From positions 1 to 64,000 of the forward strand of contig NZ_WYDS01000021.1 of the NCBI RefSeq assembly GCF_009914765.1: a stretch of DNA of 64,000 bases. The letters are read 5' to 3'. The position numbers were made by a program, and so were the translations under genes. The DNA comes from Halodesulfovibrio sp. MK-HDV. GTDB taxonomy: Bacteria > Desulfobacterota > Desulfovibrionia > Desulfovibrionales > Desulfovibrionaceae. The notes below the pieces were generated by a model. It did no database searches. It saw only the letters and a program-made list of their open reading frames with translations, and had not been told where the DNA came from. Below are positions 1-8,778 of this stretch, one piece after another (positions within the stretch are counted from its first letter, which is position 1; each line of letters begins with the position of its first letter).

Positions 1-815
1 TAAAGATGAGTTGGCAAAATGGCTTTCGTTTTTTCTGTGATTGCAGCTTCAATTTTATCAGGGTTAATGTTGCCCCACGTGCCAGACTCTACGAGCACAG
101 GTGTTGCGCCAACACGTAGTACCGCAAGGATTGTGGCAATAAAACCGCCAGCACTCACGATGACTTCGTCACCAGCGCCAATGTCTGAAGCTCGTAAGAT
201 GATTTCCAGTGCATCAAGTCCGTTGCCTGTTCCGATACAATATTTTGTGCCAGTCTCGGCAGCAAAAGACTTTTCGAATTTTTCAAGGCGTGGCCCCATG
301 ATGTAATGGGCTTCATCAAGCACGTCTTCTGTTACTTGCTGTAACTGGAGACGAAATTCTTCGTAACGACGGTGCATAGCAAGGTAACCTACCTCACTGA
401 TAACATTACGTTCCGCATCAAATGCGTTAAATATCTGTTTGTCGTGGATGTAGTCTTCAGGCTTGTAATCATCGGAAGCGAGCACCATAAGAACAGCATC
501 TTTTGAAAAATCACTCATTTCCCGCCAGTAGCCAGCCGGAACAAGGACACCCTTATTAGGAGAATTTAGTTCGAAGGAATATGTAGTTCCATACCCTTCA
601 AGCGAAAGCGTCACACTACCTGAGGTCGCAACAATACACTGCTGAAGTTTTTTATGTCCGTGAAATCCACGGGCGTTATTATCTTCAATACTATGAATGT
701 AGTATATACGGCGAATAGGAAAATTGAGGTGCGTGTTGGCTTGAATAACAGACAGGGAACCACTTTTTTCTGTTTTATGTGTTTCAATGTCGATAAGTTT
801 TGGGATGTTGTTCAT
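1..815 (-). CDS. FdtA-type sugar 3,4-ketoisomerase fused to DegT/DnrJ/EryC1 aminotransferase (3' end cut by window)
   Basis: The gene reads from ATG at 815 off the left edge without a stop; a Shine-Dalgarno AAGGAG lies 7 nt before the ATG. Residues 1 to about 135 resemble the cupin TDP-4-oxo-6-deoxyglucose 3,4-ketoisomerases (FdtA/QdtA/WxcM type), with RGFHGHKKLQQC and VLVPAGYWREM. The frame then runs straight into an aminotransferase N-terminus (IMGPRLEKFEKSFA, GTGNGLDALEIILRA, GDEVIVSAGGF), as in the PLP enzymes that aminate 3-keto sugars. In known pathways these two steps are consecutive and usually separate proteins, making dTDP-3-amino-3,6-dideoxyhexoses for surface glycans. The PLP lysine lies outside the window. 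It is 77 bp downstream of a glycosyltransferase, which supports a surface-polysaccharide role. The fusion is seen directly; the exact sugar product is not known. Confidence 0.85.
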   Translation of the reverse strand, partial: MNNIPKLIDIETHKTEKSGSLSVIQANTHLNFPIRRIYYIHSIEDNNARGFHGHKKLQQCIVATSGSVTLSLEGYGTTYSFELNSPNKGVLVPAGYWREMSDFSKDAVLMVLASDDYKPEDYIHDKQIFNAFDAERNVISEVGYLAMHRRYEEFRLQLQQVTEDVLDEAHYIMGPRLEKFEKSFAAETGTKYCIGTGNGLDALEIILRASDIGAGDEVIVSAGGFIATILAVLRVGATPVLVESGTWGNINPDKIEAAITEKTKAILPTHL

Positions 816-892
816 ATCAATAACTCCTTAGTTAACTGGGAGATGTGAAAACTGGGGGATGTGAAAAAATGGAATCGTTGTTCGATTGCTTA

Positions 893-1660
893 TCACTTTG
901 CATCAAAAGGTGTGCCCCAGCTTCCTTCGTTAATACGGACGTATTTCAAGAACACATAAAAAAAGCCGTGCATTGCATTGATGAATCCGGCTTTTCCATC
1001 AAGCATACCAAGCTTGAAAAAGTAAATTTTTATAAATCGCATTGTGGCATGAGCCAGAGCTACGGCGATACCGCCTTTGCGATTCTTTGCTCTTAGGTCT
1101 TCTGCACCTTCCTGAGCATAGAGATTTATCTTGCTGAGGTGATGAGAAAAGCTTTCATAAGGATAGTGCAGTATATCTGCATTGATATCCTTAACTGTTC
1201 CAGATGACTTAAAGGATTCGTGTGAGCCACTTTGTGTCACTGTAAGCTTTTCAGGACGGAAGATGCGAATCAACCTGTCAGGATACCATCCGGAGTGCTT
1301 CATGAAGCGGTTGTAGTACCAGTTGCGTCGACGTGGACGAAACGCGGTTACGGATGAATCTGCATTTTTGAGCTCGTTAATGATTTCTGTCTTCAATTCT
1401 TCCGAGCAAATTTCATCTTGATCGAGTGAAATAATCCACTTGCTCTCAATGTTCTCGAGGCCGAATTCAAGTTGTTTTTTGAAGCCGCTCCACGGGTTTT
1501 GAAGAATGGTTGCCTTGTGGTTTTTAGCAATGGATAGAGTCTCGTCTGAAGAAAAGGAGTCTACAATGACGACTTTGTCGCAAAAAGAAAGTGATGTTAG
1601 GCACTTATCTAAAAGGCGTTCGCCGTTGTATGTGAGAACCAATCCAGTGATTGAAGGCAT
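893..1660 (-). CDS. Family 2 glycosyltransferase, WaaE/KdtX-like
   Basis: A 255-residue single-domain GT-A glycosyltransferase. It begins with the nucleotide-binding strand ITGLVLTYNGERLLDKCL, has VVIVDSFSSDET and an acidic DQDE metal site (ISLDQDEICSEEL, around residue 100), then the RNWYYNRFMKHSGWYPDR segment typical of the WaaE/KdtX-like branch that adds sugars to lipopolysaccharide core. The C-terminal third has hydrophobic stretches that may dock on the membrane. The start ATG has AAGGA upstream, just after the terminator that follows tsf, so it may need its own promoter or rely on read-through. It lies upstream of the sugar isomerase-aminotransferase fusion, so the pair probably serves surface glycan synthesis. 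Donor and acceptor cannot be read from the sequence. Confidence 0.85.
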   Translation of the reverse strand: MPSITGLVLTYNGERLLDKCLTSLSFCDKVVIVDSFSSDETLSIAKNHKATILQNPWSGFKKQLEFGLENIESKWIISLDQDEICSEELKTEIINELKNADSSVTAFRPRRRNWYYNRFMKHSGWYPDRLIRIFRPEKLTVTQSGSHESFKSSGTVKDINADILHYPYESFSHHLSKINLYAQEGAEDLRAKNRKGGIAVALAHATMRFIKIYFFKLGMLDGKAGFINAMHGFFYVFLKYVRINEGSWGTPFDAK

Positions 1661-1672
1661 AATTTTTTCCTT

Positions 1673-1702
1673 AAAAAAAGGGGGAGAGAAAACTCTCCCC
1701 CC
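1673..1702 (-). terminator. Rho-independent terminator after tsf
   Basis: A perfect 9-bp stem GGGGGAGAG/CTCTCCCCC with a 4-nt loop is followed, on the minus strand, by seven T. It lies 30 bp past the tsf stop and ends the rpsB-tsf transcript, separating it from the glycosyltransferase gene that starts 13 bp further on. Confidence 0.9.
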
Positions 1703-1731
1703 TTATAAGCTGTTAGATTACCGTAGGTTCT

Positions 1732-2547
1732 CTATTCAGCGTCTTCTTCTTTAGCAGCGTCTTCACCAAGTTCGAAACGAGCGAAAGAAGCAATAGATGC
1801 GCCCTTGAGAAGGTCGCGAATAGTCATTTTGTCGTCACGGATGTAAGGCTGGTTCACAAGGGTAATTTCCTTGAAGAATTTAGCCATACGACCGTCAACG
1901 ATTTTGTCTACGATGTTCTCAGGCTTACCCTCTTCGAGGGTTTTCTGACGATGAACTTCGCGTTCGCGAGCGATGAGCTCTGCAGGTACTTCAGTTTCAT
2001 CGATAGCTACTGGGTTGGTTGCAGCAATCTGCATTGCAACGCCTTTAGCCATTTCAGCATCGTCAGAACCGAGGATCTCTACGAGAACGCCGATTTTGCC
2101 GTTGGAGTGAATGTAGGAACCGATGATACCTTCGCCGGAAAGTTCCATGCGATGTGCACGGCCAGCGGACATGTTTTCACCGAGGGTAGCGATAGCATCG
2201 TTTACTTCAGCTTCAACACGTGCGGTAAAATCTTCAGCACCATTTTCGAGAACGTCAGCAGCAAATTTAGCAGCGATGTCCTGGAACTTTTCGTTGCGAG
2301 CAACGAAGTCAGTTTCGCATTTAAATTCTGCAATAGCAGCGCGGTTAGCTTCAACTACGCAACCAACGAGACCTTCAGAGGTAGCGCGACCTGCTTTTTT
2401 AGCAGCTTTGGACAGACCCTTCTGGCGGAGCCAGTCGAGTGCTGCAGCTTCATCTGCGTCGTTTTCTACGAGTGCTTTTTTGCAGTCCATCATGCCGGCG
2501 CCAGTTTTTTCGCGCAGGCTCTTAACCATAGCAGCAGTAATAGCCAT
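1732..2547 (-). CDS. tsf: Elongation factor Ts
   Basis: A 271-residue EF-Ts, the nucleotide exchange factor that regenerates EF-Tu-GTP in translation. The N-terminal UBA-like domain has VKSLREKTGAGMMDCKKAL, followed by DEAAALDWLRQKGLSKAAKK, and the core contains the family signature ECKTDFVARN in the form KCETDFVARNEKF. The length and C-terminal dimerisation region (MAKFFKEITLVNQPYIRD) are normal; the last residues are an acidic tail. It follows rpsB by 23 bp, the near-universal bacterial order, and is followed by a strong terminator. The ATG has GGGAGAA upstream. Confidence 0.98.
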   Translation of the reverse strand: MAITAAMVKSLREKTGAGMMDCKKALVENDADEAAALDWLRQKGLSKAAKKAGRATSEGLVGCVVEANRAAIAEFKCETDFVARNEKFQDIAAKFAADVLENGAEDFTARVEAEVNDAIATLGENMSAGRAHRMELSGEGIIGSYIHSNGKIGVLVEILGSDDAEMAKGVAMQIAATNPVAIDETEVPAELIAREREVHRQKTLEEGKPENIVDKIVDGRMAKFFKEITLVNQPYIRDDKMTIRDLLKGASIASFARFELGEDAAKEEDAE

Positions 2548-2570
2548 GATCTATTCTCCCTCTGAGTGAA

Positions 2571-3341
2571 TTATTCGGATGCGGTAGCGGTTGCAGCAGC
2601 AGCTTCTTCAGCTTCAGCAGCTTTAACCATTTCAGCTTCAGCGTCTTTGCCATCTTTAGACATAGCGCCGCCTTCTGCACATGCGTCAGCAATGTGAGAA
2701 ACGAAAAGCTTAATAGCGCGGATAGCGTCGTCGTTACCTGGAATGATGTAATCAATCACGTCAGGATCGCAGTTAGAGTCAGTTACTGCTACGATTGGAA
2801 TACCGAGTTTACGGCATTCTTTAACAGCGATGTCTTCACGCTTAGGGTCAACAATGAAAGCGAGCTGTGGCAGGCGTTCCATGTTTTTAATACCACCAAG
2901 AGTAGCTTCGAGTTTGTCCATTTCGCGACGCAGACGAAGGATTTCTTTCTTCTGGTAGCGGTTGACGGTGCCGTCATCGAACATGATCTCGAGCTTTTTG
3001 AGGCGGTCAATAGACTTGCGGATTGTCTGGAAGTTGGTGAGTGTACCACCCATCCAGCGGTTGGTTACGTAGTACTGATCGGAACGAGCAGCTTCAGTTT
3101 TCACAGCTTCGTGAGCCTGACGCTTTGTACCGATGAAGATAACTTTGCCGCCATTGGCAACAGTTTCTACTACTTTGTCGTGTGCACGACGGTACAGTTT
3201 TACAGTCTGCTGGAGGTCCATGATATGGATGCCGTTGCGAGCGCCGAAAATGAACGGACGCATTTTTGGGTTCCAACGACGAGTCTGGTGACCAAAGTGA
3301 ACACCAGTTTCCAACATTTGTTTCATAGTTACGTAAGCCAT
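2571..3341 (-). CDS. rpsB: 30S ribosomal protein S2
   Basis: Ribosomal protein S2 of 256 residues, binding the 30S head-body junction and needed to hold S1. It starts MAYVTMKQMLETGVHFGHQT, with the signature RRWNPKMRPFIFGARNGIHI and later KREDIAVKECRKLGIPIVAV and D-SN-CDPD-IDYIIPGNDDA. A longer reading frame extends upstream to 3416, but the start at 3341 matches the family and has GAAGGAGATTAC in front. The C-terminus carries an Ala/Glu-rich tail (about 30 residues) common in Desulfovibrio relatives. First gene of rpsB-tsf. Confidence 0.98.
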   Translation of the reverse strand: MAYVTMKQMLETGVHFGHQTRRWNPKMRPFIFGARNGIHIMDLQQTVKLYRRAHDKVVETVANGGKVIFIGTKRQAHEAVKTEAARSDQYYVTNRWMGGTLTNFQTIRKSIDRLKKLEIMFDDGTVNRYQKKEILRLRREMDKLEATLGGIKNMERLPQLAFIVDPKREDIAVKECRKLGIPIVAVTDSNCDPDVIDYIIPGNDDAIRAIKLFVSHIADACAEGGAMSKDGKDAEAEMVKAAEAEEAAAATATASE

Positions 3342-3466
3342 TGTAATCTCCTTCAATGGGTTTTTCTTCCACCCCGTGCCAAGTCCCTCCACCTCAAGAA
3401 TCTTACGAATTCTCAAGGCACCCAGGGAAGATGCATCGGAGTGTGCTTTGTATTAAAAGGCAGGGA

Positions 3467-3495
3467 TACATACTGCGAATAAATGAGTTTGGCAA
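3467..3495 (-). promoter_or_regulatory. Possible rpsB-tsf promoter
   Basis: On the minus strand, TTGCCA (3490-3495) is followed after 17 bp by TATGTA (3467-3472), about 125 bp before the rpsB start. The -35 matches five of six consensus positions, the -10 only three. The long leader would leave room for S2 autoregulation, which the sequence alone does not show. Confidence 0.3.
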
Positions 3496-3567
3496 GCATT
3501 CTTACCGTTCATTCGCATTTTTTTGTATGACGATCTCTTCGCCACATTTTTTACTATATCGCAGAAT

Positions 3568-4350
3568 CTACTGAACTGGAACCCCTGACGAGTCCTTCCG
3601 CTGGATGAAATTTTTAACTGGATTGATCAGGGTGCCGATGCCGTCAATTTCTACCTGTACTTCATCGCCTTCTTTCAAAGGGCCGACTCCATGCGGGGTT
3701 CCCGTTAAAATCACGTCACCTGGCAACAGTGTCATAACATGAGAAATATCTGCAACAAGTTCGTGTGGACTGAATAGCATGTCTGAGGTGTTACCCTGCT
3801 GAATGATCTGATCATTTTTATAGAGCTTCACAGAAAGATCTGAAGGGTCGGGGATGTGAGTCTCAAGCCATGGACCAATCGGTAAGAATGTGTCGAAGCC
3901 TTTGCACCTGCCGAACATGCCATCACTTTTTTGCAGGTCGCGGGCTGTCACATCGTTGGCACAGGTGTAGCCGAATATGTATTCTGGAACTGCCTGCGGA
4001 GAGAGAAAACGGGCTTCTCGTCCTATAATAATGGCAAGCTCTGCTTCGTGATCCACCCGTGTCGATTGCGGTGGGATGTATATCGGCTGACCAGTATTAA
4101 TGATACAGGACGGTGGCTTGAGGAAAAACATAGGCTCTTCCGGTAGCGGCATTCCAAGCTCTGCTGCGTGATCTTTGTAATTGAGTCCGACGCACACAAC
4201 TTTTGATGGAGTTACTAATGGAAGAAGTTGTGCCTCTTCCAACGAAAAACGTTCTGAAATTCCGATGTGCGGAGTGAGGCAGCGCAAGAGTCCGTCTTCA
4301 AGAGCTGCGTAGAATGTTTTATATTGGTAATGGACTCGAACTATTTTCAT
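3568..4350 (-). CDS. Fumarylacetoacetate hydrolase (FAH) family protein
   Basis: A 260-residue FAH-fold enzyme. The core begins near residue 50 (SKVVCVGLNYKDHAAELG) and contains the metal-binding acidic residues in VDHEAELAIIIGR and the Asp in YTCANDVTARDLQ, followed by the GFDTFLPIGPW loop and ending with LLPGDVILTGTPHGVGPLKEGDEV. Members hydrolyse or decarboxylate beta-diketo acids, such as acylpyruvates and oxaloacetate; many single-domain members are housekeeping acylpyruvases or oxaloacetate decarboxylases. The substrate cannot be assigned here. The gene is alone on its transcript, between rpsB and a divergent START-like gene. Confidence 0.9.
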   Translation of the reverse strand: MKIVRVHYQYKTFYAALEDGLLRCLTPHIGISERFSLEEAQLLPLVTPSKVVCVGLNYKDHAAELGMPLPEEPMFFLKPPSCIINTGQPIYIPPQSTRVDHEAELAIIIGREARFLSPQAVPEYIFGYTCANDVTARDLQKSDGMFGRCKGFDTFLPIGPWLETHIPDPSDLSVKLYKNDQIIQQGNTSDMLFSPHELVADISHVMTLLPGDVILTGTPHGVGPLKEGDEVQVEIDGIGTLINPVKNFIQRKDSSGVPVQ

Positions 4351-4609
4351 GACACACTCCTATAATGATATTTGTATCTTATGACAGAATGTATTGGTCG
4401 AAACTATGATTACGACAGCATTGTGCCTACAATTTCTATGGTGCTGGTAACGGATGTGCAAATCTTGGTCATTATGGCAAAAAAAGTGTTACATTATCTT
4501 CTTTTTATGTACGGTTACCCAGTTTATCCAATTATTATAGAATATGTTTTTGAATGTAATTTCAGTCTGATATATACGAAATATTTTTTCTGCCCGTCAG
4601 GAGCCCGTA

Positions 4610-5152
4610 ATGTCTGAGTCTGCTTTAATTGATAGGTTTTTACCTGAGTACACATTTAACGAATGCCACGAAATTATCGTGAACAGTCCTATTGAAGAGG
4701 TGTACGAAGTAACAAAAAATGTTGATCTTTCAAAATCTACATTGATTGTGACTCTATTTAAGCTCCGCGGCTTACCTACACGTAGGATGACATTGCAGGG
4801 GATCATTGAAGATCTCGGTTTTCTACGTCTTGCAGAAAACTATCCTATTGAACACCTAATCGGCTTTTTGGCAAATAGTCGTGTTGTTCCTATTTCTGAT
4901 GCGAAAGAGTTTTTAACGCATTCGCTTTCTGCCAAAGTAAAAGTTGCCTGCAACTTCAGTTTATTTGAAATTAGTCCGGGACTGACAAAGGTTAGAACAG
5001 AAACACGAATTCTTTGCTTATCTACCGTTACACGAAGATTTTTCAAAGCATATTGGGTGGTTTTTAAGCCATTCAGTTCCATGATTCGAAAACGCATGTT
5101 GAAGATAGTGAAGCGGCAGTCTGAACTGATAGGGTGGAATTGCTACTTATAG
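4610..5152 (+). CDS. START/SRPBCC-like protein, uncharacterised
   Basis: A 180-residue soluble protein. The segment FNECHEIIVNSPIEEVYEVTKNVDLSKS matches the opening strand and helix of the polyketide cyclase/START-like helix-grip fold, and the C-terminal RTETRILCLSTVTRRFFKAYW followed by a long helix (MIRKRMLKIVKRQSELIG) closes it. Such proteins bind hydrophobic ligands. The start has CAGGAG 6 nt upstream. It is transcribed divergently from the FAH gene across about 260 bp that contain no other gene I can see. No specific function is recognisable. Confidence 0.65.
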   Translation: MSESALIDRFLPEYTFNECHEIIVNSPIEEVYEVTKNVDLSKSTLIVTLFKLRGLPTRRMTLQGIIEDLGFLRLAENYPIEHLIGFLANSRVVPISDAKEFLTHSLSAKVKVACNFSLFEISPGLTKVRTETRILCLSTVTRRFFKAYWVVFKPFSSMIRKRMLKIVKRQSELIGWNCYL

Positions 5153-5318
5153 GCATAACTAAATACCAGCGCCCATTTTTATAGTCATAGCAAAATGCCG
5201 CTCGTTATGAACGAGGGCGAAGTTAGCCTCATCAGAATTACATGATATAAATGAGATGATGCAAGCGGTGTGCTACTCCTGAGAATACCGCAACGCTTTA
5301 TGCAATACAGGAGGACGT

Positions 5319-5903
5319 ATGCCACAGATGAGTGAAACCGGAATGCTGGCAATGGTGCTGATTTGTTTAGCCGGATTTGTGTTGTATTCCATAGTCGTAA
5401 TTTTGCCTTGCTGGATTATTGCTAAACGAAAAAACATTGCACCTCGTTGGTGGAATTGGGTGATTCCTCTGTGGAATCTGTATATTGCGTTTCGCATTGG
5501 CAACGGATCATTAAAGAACTTATTTCTCTCATTGGTGTTTTTTTTAGCCGGTATTGGTGCCTTTGCACTACAGGAGCAAGCTCAGTTTTTTGCGATAGCA
5601 GGGATTGTGCTTTTTGTTTTGTCGCTCGTGGTTGGGATATATGTCGCCTATAACTGGTTACGAAACATCAGTATTCTTGCCGGAAGACATCCGATGCTTC
5701 TTCCAATGGTGATGCTTGTTATTCCGTGTGTTTTGGCATTGGCTGGTGGCGCACTTGTCAGTCAGGGTGTCATTTCGCCAATGGAAGTAAGGGGCTCAGA
5801 AAATCTTATCAGCTTTGTTACGTGGATCATCTTTATGATTATTGCATTGCGAACACCACGGAACAAACAGGCTGAGCCGGATTTCATTCTCGGTAAGGAA
5901 TAG
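5319..5903 (+). CDS. Polytopic membrane protein, paralogue of the next gene
   Basis: A 194-residue protein with about five hydrophobic helices. Helix 1 is followed by PCWIIAKRKNIAPRWWNWVI and PLWNLYIAFRIGNGSLKNLF; the next gene repeats this pattern closely, so the two are paralogues. The W-x-x-WVIP-x-WNL element recalls small membrane families such as DUF5684 and DUF805, whose functions are unknown; that similarity is by eye only. The strong CAGGAGGACGT before the ATG fixes the start. A terminator follows at 5981-6019. Confidence 0.6.
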   Translation: MPQMSETGMLAMVLICLAGFVLYSIVVILPCWIIAKRKNIAPRWWNWVIPLWNLYIAFRIGNGSLKNLFLSLVFFLAGIGAFALQEQAQFFAIAGIVLFVLSLVVGIYVAYNWLRNISILAGRHPMLLPMVMLVIPCVLALAGGALVSQGVISPMEVRGSENLISFVTWIIFMIIALRTPRNKQAEPDFILGKE

Positions 5904-5980
5904 GCGGTATGACACGTTAGACTCCTGCGGTACTATCAAAATATGATGTAGCAGAAAGCAATTTTGCAGCAGTAAAAATG

Positions 5981-6019
5981 AACCCCTTTATACTATGAAC
6001 ATGGTGGAGGGGTTTTTTT
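5981..6019 (+). terminator. Rho-independent terminator
   Basis: AACCCCT pairs with AGGGGTT across an 18-25 nt loop and is followed by a run of seven T on the plus strand, 78 bp after the first membrane-protein gene. The rest of the 5904-6477 gap (about 570 bp, AT-rich) shows no gene, RNA or repeat that I can support. Confidence 0.7.
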
Positions 6020-6477
6020 ATGTCTGTTTCTATAGCTATAGAACCTGTCTTGTTTATTTCAAATGAGTCTTCACTTATTAAGAAAGTATAAAAAACGTTC
6101 AGTCACTTGAGAGGGGGGGATGTCGTAAGTGCATTGCGACACCGGAGAACTAAGATGGGTGGGGTGGGTTTTCTTACTAATATATTGAAAGCTTGTACTT
6201 TACTGGAAAGAATCAGATTGAGTTTATGCAGGTTGAATGTGTCAGATTGTTGCTAGTGTTGGTCTATATCGGCTAGGCTTTTTTCTAATCTGTTTACTTT
6301 TTTTACCGATATGATTTGAGCGCCATTAAAAGTTGTCTTTTATGATTTGTTATTTGGTTGTGGTTGATGTTTTTCAGCAGACGGGCGCGTAGACTCGATG
6401 TAGGTGTTTCGAGACTAGAATTGTTTGCTTACCGATTGATATGAGAAGCTTTAGTTGAATTTTGAGAAGGAAATTTT

Positions 6478-7062
6478 ATGTTGGCTTTATTGTTTCTATG
6501 CTTATGCTCAATTTTGTATGTTGCTCCATGTTGGATTTTAGCCACCCGTAAAAATGTAGCACCTGCTTGGTATCATTGGGTGATCCCTTTTTGGAATCTT
6601 TTTGCCGCTTACAATGTCGGTAAGGGATCACTCAAGATGTTGTTTGGGGCATTGGCATTGTTTTTTGTTTTTGGAATAGCATCAGCCTTTGCACCCGGCA
6701 TCGCCATGGGATTGCTGATGTCTGTAGGTGATGGCTTTAATTCCGCGCCGTTAATGTCTGGTGGCTTATTTTTTTATATGGCACTGGGATTGTCGGCATA
6801 TGGCGTGTATCTTTATGCTATTTGGAAGTGGGCAAAAAATATAAGCGAGATGGCAGGGGTAGATCCGATGGTATTGGGTTTACTATTGGTTGTTATGCCT
6901 GCAATCCTTCCGATTGTGTGCAGTATTGCTTTGATGATGGGCTTGATTTCACCGGTTGTTTCGTCGGCAGTAAGTCCGTTAGCTTTTGTGCTGGCTTGGG
7001 TAGCTTTTTTAGTTATTGCACTTCGCACTCCTAAGGTGGGATACTTAGCCGATTCAGTATGA
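6478..7062 (+). CDS. Polytopic membrane protein, paralogue of the preceding gene
   Basis: Also 194 residues, with the same order of elements: an N-terminal helix, APCWILATRKNVAPAWYHWV, IPFWNLFAAYNVGKGSLKML, several further helices, and the same ending ALRTP plus a short polar tail (FLVIALRTPK here, MIIALRTPR in the other). Equal length, shared motifs and adjacency indicate a gene duplication. The two central helices have diverged. The ATG has GAAGGAAATTTT upstream. It converges on the RNase J gene, with which it shares a bidirectional terminator. Function unknown. Confidence 0.6.
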   Translation: MLALLFLCLCSILYVAPCWILATRKNVAPAWYHWVIPFWNLFAAYNVGKGSLKMLFGALALFFVFGIASAFAPGIAMGLLMSVGDGFNSAPLMSGGLFFYMALGLSAYGVYLYAIWKWAKNISEMAGVDPMVLGLLLVVMPAILPIVCSIALMMGLISPVVSSAVSPLAFVLAWVAFLVIALRTPKVGYLADSV

Positions 7063-7072
7063 TTAAAGTATA

Positions 7073-7112
7073 AAAAAAGCCCCGTCCGAAAATATTCGGC
7101 GGGGCTTTTTTT
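7073..7112. terminator. Bidirectional terminator between convergent genes
   Basis: AAAAAAAGCCCCG, one unpaired T, CCGAA, an AATA loop, TTCGG and CGGGGCTTTTTTT form a strong hairpin with T-runs on both strands. It serves the upstream membrane-protein gene and the convergent RNase J gene. Confidence 0.95.
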
Positions 7113-7122
7113 ACGTGTAATT

Positions 7123-8778
7123 TTAAACCATCGTAATAACCGGAACGACAACAGGATCGCGCTCCAGTACTTTGCGGAAGAACCGACGAAGGCCGGAACG
7201 TATTCTGTCTTGGAGTAGCTGAATATCTTCAGGGCCGATGTTTTCGAGGAGTTCGAGAATGATGCATTTAGCGTCTTCTAAAACATGATCGAAATGAGCC
7301 TCAAAGATAAAGCCTTTAGAAACGATGGTAGGTCCGTGCAATATCTCCCAGAGCTGTTCATCCAGCACCATGAAGACCACAACCATTCCTTCTCCGCCAA
7401 GAATCTGGCGTTCTTTCAATACGGTGAGTCCAACATCGCCGACACCTTTACCGTCAACAAGAATTTCTTCAAGTTCGAGCGGTTTCTCGCGGGTGAGGGT
7501 TCCGTCACATAAGGTGACGGGCTGACCGTCTTCAATAATAAATGTATTTTCTTCCTCAACACCACACAGCTGTGCAAGACGGCAATGTTTTACCAGATGA
7601 CGGTATTCACCGTGGACTGGAATGAAGTGTTTAGGAGCAACTGTATTTAGCATTTCACTCAGCTCGTCGCGGTAAGCGTGGCCTGATGCATGAATGTTAC
7701 GGAAGCTTTCATAAAAGACTTCTGCACCCATGCGGTACATGTCGTTAATCATGCGAGTAATCGCAAGAGTGTTACCCGGAATAAAACGGGATGACATAAC
7801 AACTGTATCGCCTTCCTGAATAGCAAGGTGTCTATGTTCACCACGGGCAATTCGGGAGAGAGCAGAAAGCGGCTCACCCTGTGAACCGGTGAGGAGCAGC
7901 ACTGTTTCTTCGTCCGGCAGTTCCGGCATGTCTCGTGTGTCCATGTACAGTGGAGTACGGATACGAAGGAAGCCTAAATTATCGGCGATTTCTATGTTTT
8001 TAACTAGGCTGCGGCCGGATACGGCGATCTTGCGACCGTAACGGGCAGAAATATCGAGAACCTGCTGGATTCTTTGGATGTGGCTGGAGAATAGAGTGAC
8101 AATGATGCGTCCCTTAGCGTTGGCAAAGAGATCTTCAAATGCACCTTTAATGTCACGTTCACTTAAAGAATGTCCCTCCCGCTCAATATTTGTTGAGTCG
8201 GAAAGAAGAAGTTCAACCCCGTCTTCAGAAAAAGCCTTGAAGGCTTCGAGGTCGGTGCGGTGGTTGTCAATTGGAGTCTTGTCGAGTTTGAAGTCACCGG
8301 TGTGAACAATTTTGCCAGCCGGAGTCTCAACGCCGAAGCCATATCCATCGACGATGGAATGGCAAACAGGGAAGAAGTTGAAGGCCAGATCTCCAAGTTC
8401 TAAACGTTCACGTGGAGCCACTGGGATAAGCTTTGTGCGGTGGAGCAGTTCTGCTTCACGCAATTTCCCTTCAACAAGAGCAAGGGTGAACGGAGACCCG
8501 TAAATAGGCACACTGAGCCAGCGGATAAGCCATGGAAGCGCACCAATGTGATCTTCATGTCCGTGGGTGAGTACAATGCCTTTGACTTTATCTTTCAGCT
8601 TAAGAATATGCTCAAACTGCGGGATAACAACGTCGACACCAAGATGGTAGTCGTGGGGGAACATGAGACCACAGTCTACGACAACGGTAGTTGTTTCTGT
8701 AGACCATATGGTACAGTTCATACCGATTTCGCCCATGCCGCCCAACGGCGTAAGTGTTACGCTTGGTTTTTGTGACAT
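7123..8778 (-). CDS. rnj: Ribonuclease J
   Basis: A 551-residue metallo-beta-lactamase/beta-CASP ribonuclease. The zinc motif HGHEDHIG sits at residues 72-79, followed by the second His (CHSIVDGYG), the Asp-containing HTGDFKLD, the beta-CASP motif regions (SDSTN, LFSSHIQRIQQ, LTGSQGEP) and the distal HASGHAYRDEL plus HGEYRHL. RNase J enzymes act as 5'-3' exo- and endonucleases in RNA maturation and decay; in delta-proteobacteria they coexist with or replace RNase E. The C-terminal domain is complete. Its first 22 bp are overlapped by the end of plsC, so the two are translated from one transcript. Confidence 0.95.
   Translation of the reverse strand: MSQKPSVTLTPLGGMGEIGMNCTIWSTETTTVVVDCGLMFPHDYHLGVDVVIPQFEHILKLKDKVKGIVLTHGHEDHIGALPWLIRWLSVPIYGSPFTLALVEGKLREAELLHRTKLIPVAPRERLELGDLAFNFFPVCHSIVDGYGFGVETPAGKIVHTGDFKLDKTPIDNHRTDLEAFKAFSEDGVELLLSDSTNIEREGHSLSERDIKGAFEDLFANAKGRIIVTLFSSHIQRIQQVLDISARYGRKIAVSGRSLVKNIEIADNLGFLRIRTPLYMDTRDMPELPDEETVLLLTGSQGEPLSALSRIARGEHRHLAIQEGDTVVMSSRFIPGNTLAITRMINDMYRMGAEVFYESFRNIHASGHAYRDELSEMLNTVAPKHFIPVHGEYRHLVKHCRLAQLCGVEEENTFIIEDGQPVTLCDGTLTREKPLELEEILVDGKGVGDVGLTVLKERQILGGEGMVVVFMVLDEQLWEILHGPTIVSKGFIFEAHFDHVLEDAKCIILELLENIGPEDIQLLQDRIRSGLRRFFRKVLERDPVVVPVITMV

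Noticed and set aside
1951-3482. Long plus-strand reading frames opposite tsf and rpsB
   Set aside because: They are mirror frames of strongly conserved genes, with low-complexity Phe/Ser/Cys composition and no ribosome sites.
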